Shown: one piece after another, positions 17,490 through 25,302 of the stretch | Position numbering within the stretch: position 1 is the stretch's first letter | Layout: each line of letters starts with the position of its first letter | Origin: CBDBCU01 sp965203435 | Lineage (GTDB): Bacteria > Chloroflexota > Dehalococcoidia > Lucifugimonadales > UBA3495 | Assembly (NCBI GenBank): GCA_965203435.1 | Contig: CBDBCU010000002.1 | Coordinates: forward strand, 248,001 to 312,000 | Direction: 5' to 3' | DNA: 64,000 nt | Notes under the pieces: model-generated | What the model saw: the letters and a program-made list of their open reading frames with translations, nothing else | Database searches by the model: none | What the model was told of the DNA's origin: nothing | Translations under genes and position numbers: made by a program

Positions 17490-17660
17490 ACCGTCATTCC
17501 CGCGTAAGCGGGAATCCCGAACGGTACTGCGTCAGACAAGACTGCTACCAATCAGGCATTTCTGGATTCCCGCTTACGCGGGAATGACGGTGGGGAGGGC
17601 CGGAATGACGGTATGCGATGGGCGGCTGTTCGGGATTCCCGCGTACGCGGGAATCCCGGC
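17490..17660. repeat. Palindromic repeat pair plus third copy
   Basis: Three GTAAGCGGGAAT-type palindromes. The spacer between the first two (GGTACTGCGTCAGACAAGAC, then GGCATTTCTGGATTCCC) is nearly identical to the spacer at 36.46-36.50 kb, so the whole pair moves or is copied as one ~110-base element. Confidence 0.75.
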
Positions 17661-17677
17661 GGACGGAACCCCTATCC

Positions 17678-19033
17678 CTACCCCAACCCCAGCCGCTGGC
17701 GATAGTCCGGGTCGTATTCGGCCAGCAAGCCCAGTTCTACGGCCCGGCTGGGTTCGGCTTGGGGGGATGCCTCGCCGCTGGTGGGGGTTTCGGCGATGAT
17801 GCCGGCGGCGGCCAAATCCTGATAGGCGGTTTCCTCCATTCCCAACAAGTCTTGCAGCAGGGCGGCGTTGTCCTGCCCAAAGGCCGGCCCCGGCCCTCGG
17901 ATGGACAGCGGCGTATTGGCAAACTGGTAAGGCCGGCCCATCAGGGGACGGACGCCTATATCCCGCTCCGGGGGAAATTCTACCGGCTCCAGAAAGCCCC
18001 GGCTTTGATAGTGGGGGTCAAAGTGGATGTCCCGCCCGGTCAGCACCGGCCCGGCCGGAATGCCCGCCCCTTGCAGCCGATGCATCAGGGCATACTTGTC
18101 CTGCCCCGCCGTCCACTGCCCGATAATCGCGTCGAGATCATCGTGATTTTCCTGGCGGGCTGGCAAGGCGGCAAAGCGGGGGTCCGTAATAAGTTCCGGC
18201 CGGCCCATCAGCTGGCACAAAGCCGCCCATTCCGCAGCATCGCCCACGGACAGGGTTATCCACTGGTCAGCGCCGGCGGCCGGGTAGCAGCCCTGGGGGG
18301 CGCGGTAGGGATGACGATTGCCGATGCGGCCGCCGGCCCGTCCGTTGGCGATAGCGTCCAGCACATACTCCGACATAAACATCACGCCGGACTGATACAT
18401 CGCCAGGTCAATCCACTGCCCCCGGCCGGTGCGATGGCGATAGCGCAAAGCCATCCCCAAGGCAAAAATGGCGCTCCAAGTAGATAGAAAATCCACAAAA
18501 GAGGCCCCGGCCTTGGCCGGTTCGCCGTCCGGATAGCCGGTAATCCAGCAGTGGCCGTGAGTGCCTTCCTGGGTCGTGGCCTGGGCCGGATAGCCGGAAT
18601 AGGGGCCGTCGCCATGGCCGTAGCCGGTGTTGGAAACCAGGATAATATCCGGCTTGAGCTGCCGCAAATGCGGATAGTCGAGATTCCAGCCGCGCATAAC
18701 CCGGGGGGTAAAGTTTTCCATCACCACATCGCTGACCGCCACCAGTTCCCGGAACAAATCGCGGCCCGTTGCGGTGGACAAATCCAAGACCAGGGAACGC
18801 TTGCCCCGGTTCAGCAGGTTGTAGGTGGAGGGCCGATTCCACCAGTCGCTGCCCGGATCGTTTTCCGGGAAAGAGCCGGCATAGCCGCCGGTGCGGGTAA
18901 CATCGGGCCGGCCCGGCCCTTCGATTTTGATGACTTCGGCGCCCAAGTCGGCCAACTGACCGCCGGCATAGGGCAAGGCAAAAACATAAGTGGAATCCAG
19001 AATGCGGATGCCATCCAGCGGCCGGCGGGGCAT
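17678..19033 (-). CDS. Family III CoA-transferase (CaiB/BaiF)
   Basis: 451 residues. The N-terminus LDGIRILDSTYVFALPYAGG and LADLGAEVIKIEGPGRPD, then NRGKRSLVLDL and VVMENFTPRVMRGWNLDY are the classic CaiB/BaiF sequence. The enzyme moves CoA between carboxylic acids. The catalytic Asp normally sits in a conserved region near residue 170; here the stretch GASFVDFLSTWSAIFAL contains a matching Asp. Which acid is used is not readable. Its start lies 6 bases after the stop of the MNT-HEPN gene, so the two may share a transcript. Confidence 0.9.
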   Translation of the reverse strand: MPRRPLDGIRILDSTYVFALPYAGGQLADLGAEVIKIEGPGRPDVTRTGGYAGSFPENDPGSDWWNRPSTYNLLNRGKRSLVLDLSTATGRDLFRELVAVSDVVMENFTPRVMRGWNLDYPHLRQLKPDIILVSNTGYGHGDGPYSGYPAQATTQEGTHGHCWITGYPDGEPAKAGASFVDFLSTWSAIFALGMALRYRHRTGRGQWIDLAMYQSGVMFMSEYVLDAIANGRAGGRIGNRHPYRAPQGCYPAAGADQWITLSVGDAAEWAALCQLMGRPELITDPRFAALPARQENHDDLDAIIGQWTAGQDKYALMHRLQGAGIPAGPVLTGRDIHFDPHYQSRGFLEPVEFPPERDIGVRPLMGRPYQFANTPLSIRGPGPAFGQDNAALLQDLLGMEETAYQDLAAAGIIAETPTSGEASPQAEPSRAVELGLLAEYDPDYRQRLGLG

Positions 19034-19039
19034 AGGGCA

Positions 19040-19987
19040 TTACTCCTTTTCCGGGTCGGTAAGGTCTGGTTCCGACGGATGCCGTTCCCAGGGGCGCAAG
19101 CCCTCCGGGTACACATCCCGCGCGGTAACGCCGCTCAATTGGTGAATGTGGGCCAGCAGCAACGCCACAAAGGAATTGACCCGGCTTTGCAGCTCCCGCC
19201 ATTGGGCGGGGGACATAGTAACGGAGGGCTCGGAATAGCGGTGGGGGGCCGCGTATTCGGTAAGCCAATCCTTATATTCCCCCGGCCGCTGGGGGTCGGG
19301 ATACTTCAGATAAGCGAACAGGGTTTCCCCGGCGGCCAGCAATTCCGGGGCCGCCGTTTCCTGAAATTGCGCCAAGCCCTGCAACTTCTGCCAGGTGTCA
19401 AGAAGTTGGTGGGAGTAGCCGGTGGCCGCGTTAAGGCAGGATAATACCCCTTTCAAGGCATTTTCCACGGCCTGCTGGGCGGCCATTCCTATAATGGCCT
19501 GATGCCAGTGGTTGCCGTCCACCCTTTCGTTGTAGATGCGGAGCCAACTCCTCGCGTTCTTAAAGCGGTTAAGGGTAGCCGGCCAGTGGTCGGGATATTC
19601 GTCGGCAACGCCGCTGGGCGGCGGCAGGGGCGTACCACTCATCACTACTCCGTAGGTGTCGGCTTGGCCGGCGATATGCTGCTTGGCCCGGCGGCAGCGC
19701 TCAAACTGCTGGCGGGTCAGCGGGATGATGTCCACATGGAGGCCGGAATTATTTTGCCTTTGCCATTCGTCAACGGCATTCTGGGCGGCCGCGGCGGCGC
19801 GCCGGGCATTATCCTGGCCCTCGGCAATAACCAGCAGGTCAATGTCGGAATGTTCCCGCCAATCGCCCCGGGCCCGGGAGCCAAAGAGAATCACCACCGC
19901 CGGCCGAGCCGCCTCCTGAGCGGCCTGGGCCGCGGCCAAGCCGGTAAGATCCGGCAGCCCTGGATCGGTAGAAACCGCAACCTGCAT
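19040..19987 (-). CDS. MNT-type nucleotidyltransferase fused to a HEPN-like domain
   Basis: 315 residues from ATG 19987. Longer frames run back through an intergenic repeat and are not credible. VILFGSRARGDWREHSDIDL (residues ~35-54) is the minimal nucleotidyltransferase motif GS-x10-DxD. Residues ~150-290 (WHQAIIGMAAQQAVENALKG, TGYSHQLLDTWQKL) resemble HEPN domains. In MNT/HEPN toxin-antitoxin pairs these are separate proteins, the MNT AMPylating the HEPN RNase. Here both are on one chain. The canonical HEPN R-x4-6-H is not obvious, so RNase activity is uncertain. Confidence 0.75.
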   Translation of the reverse strand: MQVAVSTDPGLPDLTGLAAAQAAQEAARPAVVILFGSRARGDWREHSDIDLLVIAEGQDNARRAAAAAQNAVDEWQRQNNSGLHVDIIPLTRQQFERCRRAKQHIAGQADTYGVVMSGTPLPPPSGVADEYPDHWPATLNRFKNARSWLRIYNERVDGNHWHQAIIGMAAQQAVENALKGVLSCLNAATGYSHQLLDTWQKLQGLAQFQETAAPELLAAGETLFAYLKYPDPQRPGEYKDWLTEYAAPHRYSEPSVTMSPAQWRELQSRVNSFVALLLAHIHQLSGVTARDVYPEGLRPWERHPSEPDLTDPEKE

Positions 19988-20096
19988 TGACACGGGCAGC
20001 GCCTCGTCAAAGGGGATAGGGAAGGACTGGATGCCAGTAAGATTGTGCCGGATGGGGCAGGGGTTGTCAATTACCATCATTCCGGCCGCCCCTTTT

Positions 20097-20205
20097 ACCG
20101 TCATTCCCGCGTAAGCGGAAATCCAGAACGGTATTGCCTTATGATGCCGCATACTTGGCAAGCCACCGCCGGATTCCCGCTTACGCGGGAATGACGGTTG
20201 CGGCG
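20097..20205. repeat. Inverted pair of palindromic repeats
   Basis: CATTCCCGCGTAAGCGG at ~20102 and GATTCCCGCTTACGCGGG at ~20173 face each other. Reading through them gives the recurrent pseudo-peptide PSFPRKRES, which artificially extends the MNT-HEPN frame. Confidence 0.8.
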
Positions 20206-20242
20206 GCGGGAATGACGGCAATAAGGACACCGGGAACGCGTC

Positions 20243-21730
20243 TTAAAAACCGCCCTGCTGCCCGGCGGCGCGGCGGCGGCGGGCAGCCCGGCGGAAAGTC
20301 GCTTCCGGGGCGTAGCGGGGATAGGCCGCCAATTGGCCGTTCAACAGTTCCTCAATGGTCAGGATTTGCACCCGGGGGAACTGCTGGCCGGGAAAATGAG
20401 CCGGTTCATAAAAGCCGGCCGCCGCCGCTTCTTGCAACATCGGCCTGGTGGGCGGATTCAGGGTTAGAAACAGGGCGATTTGCGCCCTTTCCCGCGCCAT
20501 ATCGCTTTTCAGCGTAGCGATTTGCGACCGGTTCACCGCCCCGCTTTTGACCTGCACCACAATGCGCTTGGGCCGGCCGCTGTTATCGTCAAAAAAGTTG
20601 ATATAGCCATCGATGCCGGCGTCAGCCCCCTTGCGGCGTTCCTGAGCCGGGCGGGCCGAAACCAGGCCCAAAGCCCACCACTCGAATTGATAGCGGCCAT
20701 CGTGTTCGCTTTCAATAGCCAAGGCCCGGGCGCTGGCTACATCCCGGGGGACGCCGATAACCTGATAGGGGCGCAGATTATCGCCAAAAGAATCGTGCAG
20801 GCGATGGCGGATGATGGAAATGGCTAGATGGGTAATATCAATGCCAATCCAACGGCGATTGAGCCGCTCGGCGGCGGTGATGGTAGTGCCGCAGCCGCAG
20901 AAAGGATCCAGCACCAAAGAACCCTCATCGCTGCTGGCCTCGATAATCCGCCGCAGCAATTCATCGGGCTTTTGCGTCGGGAACAGCTGCTGAATTGGCG
21001 GCACCCGGGGAATGTCCCACACATCATCCTGCCGGACGCCCCGGGATTCCTGTTCCTCGACTTGCGAGGGCAAGCGGCGGCCGCTTGCATCATAGCCGGA
21101 GACGATGCGGGAATTGCCGAATCGCCGCAAAGTAGAGGCGGCGCGCTCCATATACAGCTGATTGAAAATCCGCGCCCGGCCGCCGGATTTGGCATAGAAC
21201 AAAATCACATCGTGGTTCTTTTGGAAAGCGTAGCGGCCGGTGGCCCACTTGCGATAATGCCAGATGATTTCGTTCTGAAAGTTATCCGATCCGAAAGCGG
21301 CGTCCATCAGCAGTTTCAGGTAGTGGCTGGCCCGGGGGGCGCAGTGCAGATATATGCTGCCGTCCGGTTTCAATACCCGATGCAGCTCAATCATCCGCTG
21401 GGACATCATGGTCAAATAGGCCATCATATTGTTCTGGCCCAGCAAATCCCGCATGGACGCCAACAGCCGGGACAGCCGCGGCGGGCCGTCCTGGACCACT
21501 TCCCGATAGGCCGCCTCCGCCTCAATGCTCCAATGCCAAGTGTCCCGAAAGGCGGTAATCTGGGCGGCCGACTGCTCGCCGCTGACCTCCCGGAACAGCA
21601 GGTTATAAGTGGCATTGGAATTAAAGGGCGGATCCAGGTAAATCAGGTCGACGCTTTCGGCGGCAATCTGCTCCCGCATAAGGGGCAGATTGTCGCCGAA
21701 GTAAAGGCGGTTGGGCGCCGTTTCCAGCAT
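20243..21730 (-). CDS. DNA methyltransferase fused to an Mrr-like nuclease domain
   Basis: 495 residues. LIYLDPPFNSNATYN (motif IV, residue ~32) precedes LVLDPFCGCGTTITAAERL (motif I, ~residue 270), a beta-class adenine methylase. The C-terminal ~150 residues have KGADAGIDGYINFFDD and RIVVQVKSGAV, the D...QxK core of an Mrr/PD-(D/E)XK nuclease. Such single-chain methylase-nuclease proteins are common in bacteria and archaea and may form a complete restriction-modification enzyme. The last residues are Arg-rich. No separate specificity gene is next to it. Confidence 0.85.
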   Translation of the reverse strand: MLETAPNRLYFGDNLPLMREQIAAESVDLIYLDPPFNSNATYNLLFREVSGEQSAAQITAFRDTWHWSIEAEAAYREVVQDGPPRLSRLLASMRDLLGQNNMMAYLTMMSQRMIELHRVLKPDGSIYLHCAPRASHYLKLLMDAAFGSDNFQNEIIWHYRKWATGRYAFQKNHDVILFYAKSGGRARIFNQLYMERAASTLRRFGNSRIVSGYDASGRRLPSQVEEQESRGVRQDDVWDIPRVPPIQQLFPTQKPDELLRRIIEASSDEGSLVLDPFCGCGTTITAAERLNRRWIGIDITHLAISIIRHRLHDSFGDNLRPYQVIGVPRDVASARALAIESEHDGRYQFEWWALGLVSARPAQERRKGADAGIDGYINFFDDNSGRPKRIVVQVKSGAVNRSQIATLKSDMARERAQIALFLTLNPPTRPMLQEAAAAGFYEPAHFPGQQFPRVQILTIEELLNGQLAAYPRYAPEATFRRAARRRRAAGQQGGF

Positions 21731-21892
21731 TGCCGGACTTCCTTAACGGGGGCAGACTTCCGCAGGGTTATGCGCGGATTGTAGCAGACGGCGGGCGGAA
21801 TGGGAATAGTTTGCCAACCGCTTTAATGTCATTCTACCACCCGCTAATGTCATTCCCGCCGACCCTTACAGTCATCCCCGCGGCCGCCCCCC

Positions 21893-21990
21893 GACCGTCA
21901 TTCCCGCGCAAGCGGGAATCTGGCGGCGGGGCGGCAACGGGCTGGTCTTTTAAGTACCGTTCGGGATTCCCGCTTACGCGGGAATGACGG
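21893..21990. repeat. Inverted pair of palindromic repeats
   Basis: The two copies face each other across ~40 bases in the 324-base gap between two minus-strand genes. A short direct repeat (GGTGGCGGAAA...CGCCC) follows at ~21995-22050. No gene is seen here. Confidence 0.75.
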
Positions 21991-22054
21991 TAGAGGGTGG
22001 CGGAAATCGGCCGCCCTTATGCTAGGGCGGTGGCGGAAACCGCCCACCCTTATG

Positions 22055-22633
22055 CTACGCAGGCGGCCCGGCGCCCCTTCCAGGGCCGCGGGCGATGTGG
22101 TAGCAGCCGACGGCCAGGGCCTCCCATTCCTGAGTGCTTTTGCGGTAGCCAATCATTCCCAGGCGGGCCATTACCGCATAGGCCAGCTGATCCGGCGGGA
22201 CTTGGGAATGGCGGGCGATGGCGGCGCGGATTTCCTGGGCCGAATAGGTGTAAAGCGGCAGGCGATGGCCGGCCGACCAGGCGCGCAGGGCGGTATCCAG
22301 CAGTTCCAGAGCCGGCATCGGCCAGCGCAGGCCCGAGGGTTGCCCGTAGGCGACCGCCATCGGCTGACTATAAGCCACCAGCTGATCCAGGCAGGCGACC
22401 AAGTGATTCACCCGGTCGGCGGCGGTCAGGCTGCGGCGGCGCGGCAGGCGGATGCTACCGGTGCGTTCCGGCCGGGCGCTGCGGAACAGAGCCCAGCCGG
22501 TTTCCCGCACGCCGGCATCCAGAGCCAGCAGGATGTCGTCCCTTTCCGGCGCGGCCGGATATTGGGATTGGGCCAAAGGGCGGGCATCGGCTGGGGCCTC
22601 GAATTGGATTGGGATGGCGGCGCGGCCGTTCAT
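22055..22633 (-). CDS. RuvC-like Holliday-junction endonuclease
   Basis: 192 residues. LLALDAGVRETGWALF (residues ~35-50) is the first RNase H-fold strand with the catalytic Asp. A central VAYGQPSGLRWPMPALELL and final QVPPDQLAYAVMARLG and TQEWEALAVGCYH match the helix and final acidic region of RuvC-type resolvases. It is divergent from canonical RuvC, and no ruvA or ruvB is adjacent. The ATG overlaps the preceding stop (ATGA), so it is translated with the zinc-ribbon protein. The SOS-type operator upstream of the pair supports a DNA-repair role. Confidence 0.7.
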   Translation of the reverse strand: MNGRAAIPIQFEAPADARPLAQSQYPAAPERDDILLALDAGVRETGWALFRSARPERTGSIRLPRRRSLTAADRVNHLVACLDQLVAYSQPMAVAYGQPSGLRWPMPALELLDTALRAWSAGHRLPLYTYSAQEIRAAIARHSQVPPDQLAYAVMARLGMIGYRKSTQEWEALAVGCYHIARGPGRGAGPPA

Positions 22634-23052
22634 CGCGTCACCGCCCAGCAAGCCGGGGAATCCGGCCAAGTTACTCCGACGATGGCGGCCTCCTTTTCCG
22701 TTCCGGCCGGCCGGGTTTCTCCGCCGGGCCGGGATACCCCGACGATGGCGGCCGCCGCCCTTTCCGTTCCGGCCGGCCGTTCTCCGCCGGGCCGGGATAC
22801 CCCGACGATGGCGGCCGCCGCCCTTTCTGTTCCGGCCGCCCTTTCCCGGCCGGGCCGGGATACCCCGGCCGCCGGCAAAGCGGGCTGTTGCGGCGGATTA
22901 GCCGCGGCGGCCGGCCGCTGTCCCGGCCGGCGATCCGGCGCATACAGGCCGACATAGCAGTAAGCGCCGCATTGCAGGCAAATCCAGTCCCCCCAATCCC
23001 GGGCCAGGTCGCCACCGCACTTCTTGCAGGCTTTCAGTAGATAGTTTTTCAC
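22630..23052 (-). CDS. Zinc-ribbon protein with tandem-repeat tail
   Basis: 140 residues. Residues 8-32 contain CKKCGGDL and WICLQCGAY, two C-x2-C knuckles of a zinc ribbon. Residues ~55-130 are repeats of a ~21-residue unit (GVSRPGGERPAGTERAAAAI) encoded by near-perfect ~60-base DNA repeats, a low-complexity Pro/Gly/Ala/Arg tail. It starts ~36 bases downstream of a GAAC-N4-GTTC palindrome and overlaps the RuvC-like gene. It may bring DNA or a partner to the nuclease. Repeat number probably varies between strains. Confidence 0.65.
   Translation of the reverse strand: MKNYLLKACKKCGGDLARDWGDWICLQCGAYCYVGLYAPDRRPGQRPAAAANPPQQPALPAAGVSRPGRERAAGTERAAAAIVGVSRPGGERPAGTERAAAAIVGVSRPGGETRPAGTEKEAAIVGVTWPDSPACWAVTR
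22680..22865. repeat. Tandem ~60-base coding repeats
   Basis: Roughly three units sharing GGCCGGGATACCCCGACGAT and CTTTCCGTTCCGGCCG, all in frame in the zinc-ribbon gene. The periodicity of ~60 bases keeps the frame when units are gained or lost. Confidence 0.85.
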
Positions 23053-23088
23053 CCTTGCCCCCTCTTGTCGTGGACTTTGCTGCCGTTG

Positions 23089-23124
23089 ATAGAACTATTG
23101 TTCTATATAAACCGCCGGTTGTCA
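23089..23124 (-). promoter_or_regulatory. SOS-type (LexA) box over the promoter of the zinc-ribbon/RuvC-like operon
   Basis: The perfect palindrome ATAGAACTATTGTTCTAT (23089-23106) contains GAAC-N4-GTTC, the core of the Gram-positive LexA box. On the minus strand a TTGACA (complement of 23119-23124) lies 17 bases from AACAAT, so the palindrome covers the -10. The first gene starts at 23052. Confidence 0.65.
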
Positions 23125-23174
23125 AGACATGGAGGCCGTCATTCCCATTCTCTTACTGTCATTCCCCGCCGCCC

Positions 23175-23280
23175 CCACCGTCATTCCCGCGTAAGCGGGA
23201 ATCCCGAAATGCCTGATGGGTGGTATGCCGGTCTTTGGAAGTACCGTCGGGATTCCCGCTTACGCGGGAATGACGGTAGA
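23175..23280. repeat. Inverted pair of palindromic repeats
   Basis: Two facing copies of the palindrome within the 23053-23514 gap. The rest of the gap (23281-23514) holds no convincing gene; an in-frame extension of the transporter from 23386 lacks any family similarity. Confidence 0.75.
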
Positions 23281-23514
23281 GGGGCGGCGGGAATGGTGGT
23301 AGAAAGGCGATAGGAAGGACGGTTGTTGACCGCCACTACAGTTCTAATCCGATGAAAATATCCTGTTAATCCTGTCTATCCATGTTTGAATCCGGATCCC
23401 CGGTCAAAAAGCGGTTGCCGCCGTTGTCTTTTCGGGATATACTGGCCGGGCAATTCCGGCCGCCCTTTTTCCGCGCTCCGGCCGCCGGGCCGAAAGGATG
23501 TAGAACCGCTTTCC

Positions 23515-24864
23515 GTGACTGCTCCCCCGCGCGCCCGTCCCCGCATTTTCTACGGCTGGTGGATGCTGGCTATCACTTCGCTGATGGCCTTTTTTGCCAG
23601 CGGCATTTTCTTTCGCGGTTTCACCGTCTTTGTCCCGGCCATCCGCGACTCCCTGGGCATCAGCCAGGCGCAGACCAACCTGATTTTTGCCCTGGCCCGG
23701 GCCGAGGGCGGCCTGGAAGGTCCCTTTGCCGGCTGGCTGATTGACCGGTTTGGCAATCGGGCTTTGCTGATTCCGGCGGTATTGCTGGCGGTAGCCGGCT
23801 ACCTGCTCCTGTTCCGGCTGGATTGGCTGGCCGGGTATATCGGCGGGTTCTGGGCCTTTACCCTGGTCTATCTGTTGATGGTGTCCCTGGGCAACAGCAT
23901 CGCCTTTCAGCACGCTATGTTCGCCGGCATCAATCAGTGGTTCCGCCGCCGCCGTTCCCTGGCCATATCCATTCTGGCGGCGGTGGCCTCGTTGGGCGGC
24001 CTGTTCATCGTGCCGGCGATGAACGGCGTCATTGAACGCTGGGGATGGGAAATGGCCTCCCTGGCCGCCGGGGCCGCCTATCTGATTTTCCTTTTCCCCT
24101 TGTGTTTCCTGTTCCGCAATCGCCCGGAGGATATGGGATTGCTGCCGGATGGCGATACTACGCCGCCGATGGCCGGCGGGGCTAGGGATGCCGCCGGCCG
24201 GCGGCGGATGCTGCGGGATTACACCGTCCGGGAGGCCCTGCATACCAAAGCCTACTGGCTGCTGATGCTGGGGGCCGGCCTGCGGATGATTGCCACCCTG
24301 GGCATTCTGGTCAGCATTGTTCCCATTCTGGAGGATAAGGGGGTCAGCCGCCAGATGGCCGCCAACCTGACCGGGGCTATGTTCGGCATCAACTTTCTTT
24401 CCCGCCTGATCTTGGGCTACTTCGGCGACCAGTGGCCCAAATCCCTGATTCTGGCCGGCACCCTGGCCGCCGAGGCTCTGGCTTTTGTATTTCTCTACTT
24501 CGGCGATTGGCACGGCGGCCTGCTGGGGATAATGCTGATTTTGACCTTTATCCTGCTGGAGGGTTTTGGCGACGGGGCCGGCATTATCGTTTGGGCCGCC
24601 TTGGGCGATTACTTCGGCCGCGACCGCTTTGCCACTTTGCGCGGCTACATCACCTTTTCCCACAGCTGGGCGCTGGTGGCCTCGCCGGTCTTTGTGGGCT
24701 GGGTTTTTGACGCTTACGGCAGCTATGATGGGGCCATCATCCCGGCCGCGGTCTGCGCCGCCTTGGCCAGCCTCTGTTTCCTGTTCACCCGGCGCCCGCC
24801 GCAGCTGACCCGGGCGGTGGAACCGGCGGCCGCCGGAGCGGGGATGGCGGGCAATGCCGGCTGA
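23515..24864 (+). CDS. Major facilitator superfamily transporter
   Basis: 449 residues from GTG 23515; the family starts at RIFYGWWMLAITSLMAFFAS. Twelve hydrophobic helices can be counted, in two blocks of six around a polar loop (residues ~195-235, PDGDTTPPMAGGARDAAGRR). AGWLIDRFGNRALL is the MFS motif A region between helices 2 and 3. The layout with an FYGWW start resembles the monocarboxylate/OFA-type branch. Substrate is unknown. A GAAAGGATG ribosome-binding candidate lies at 23492-23500, rather far from the GTG. Confidence 0.88.
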   Translation: MTAPPRARPRIFYGWWMLAITSLMAFFASGIFFRGFTVFVPAIRDSLGISQAQTNLIFALARAEGGLEGPFAGWLIDRFGNRALLIPAVLLAVAGYLLLFRLDWLAGYIGGFWAFTLVYLLMVSLGNSIAFQHAMFAGINQWFRRRRSLAISILAAVASLGGLFIVPAMNGVIERWGWEMASLAAGAAYLIFLFPLCFLFRNRPEDMGLLPDGDTTPPMAGGARDAAGRRRMLRDYTVREALHTKAYWLLMLGAGLRMIATLGILVSIVPILEDKGVSRQMAANLTGAMFGINFLSRLILGYFGDQWPKSLILAGTLAAEALAFVFLYFGDWHGGLLGIMLILTFILLEGFGDGAGIIVWAALGDYFGRDRFATLRGYITFSHSWALVASPVFVGWVFDAYGSYDGAIIPAAVCAALASLCFLFTRRPPQLTRAVEPAAAGAGMAGNAG

Positions 24865-24917
24865 TGCCGGATCCCCGCCATCGGAAAAATTGCCCGGAAA
24901 ATTGGCCTATCGACCCC

Positions 24918-25014
24918 TTGACAAGGGGCGGGAAAGGGTGTAGTCTGGTTCTAATCACCCCTGTTCCTTCGGCAGCAGGGCGCAAGGCCACCCTTTATGG
25001 GTGGTCATTGCATT
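24918..25014 (+). ncRNA. Promoter-plus-structured-RNA unit, copy 1 of 3
   Basis: TTGACA (24918-24923), 17 bases, TAGTCT (24941-24946), then a predicted RNA. Hairpin A pairs CCCTG 24958-24962 with CAGGG 24976-24980. Hairpin B pairs GCAA and GCCACCC (24982-24993) with GGGTGGT and TTGC (24999-25011) around a TTTAT loop. Function is not known to me. Confidence 0.55.
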
Positions 25015-25048
25015 TGAGGAGAGTACGCAGAAACCGGCCCGCGGCCGC

Positions 25049-25142
25049 TTGACAATCGGCTGGAAAGGGTGTAATCTAACTCTCACCACCCCTGTCCACT
25101 TAGTCGGCAGGGCGCAAGGCCACCCTTACGGGTGGTCATTGC
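25049..25142 (+). ncRNA. Promoter-plus-structured-RNA unit, copy 2 of 3
   Basis: TTGACA 25049-25054, 17 bases, TAATCT 25072-25077. Hairpin A: CCCTGTC 25090-25096 with GGCAGGG 25106-25112. Hairpin B: GCCACCC 25119-25125 with GGGTGGT 25130-25136, extended by GCAA/TTGC. The 5' ACCACCC (25085-25091) could instead pair with the same GGGTGGT, giving two exclusive folds. Confidence 0.55.
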
Positions 25143-25191
25143 ATTTATGGGCGAATGTGACTATAGAACGGAAATTTGGCCGCCCGACCCC

Positions 25192-25285
25192 TTGACAATA
25201 GGTTGGAAAGGGTGTAACCTAATCCTTACCACCCCTGTCGTTTCCGATGGCAGGGCGCAAGGCCACCCGCAAGGGTGGTCATTGC
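25192..25285 (+). ncRNA. Promoter-plus-structured-RNA unit, copy 3 of 3, leader of the NYN gene
   Basis: TTGACA 25192-25197, 17 bases, TAACCT 25215-25220. Hairpin A: CCCTGTC 25233-25239 with GGCAGGG 25249-25255. Hairpin B: GCCACCC 25262-25268 with GGGTGGT 25273-25279, with a GCAA tetraloop. It ends 17 bases before the NYN start, so in this copy the RNA is the mRNA leader. Loops differ between copies while stems are kept. Confidence 0.55.
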
Positions 25286-25302
25286 ATTTATGGGGGGAGC
25301 GG

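Noticed and set aside
20080..20230. Longer N-terminus for the MNT-HEPN protein
   Set aside because: It would translate an intergenic palindromic repeat pair; ATG 19987 gives a sensible start.
23404..24663. 419-codon antisense frame over the MFS transporter
   Set aside because: A GC-rich shadow; the plus-strand translation has clear transporter helices and motifs.
24918..25285. Mini-ykkC (guanidine-II) or another known riboswitch
   Set aside because: The ACGG loop-like motif appears only in the second copy, and the paired-hairpin arrangement does not match. No known class fitted.
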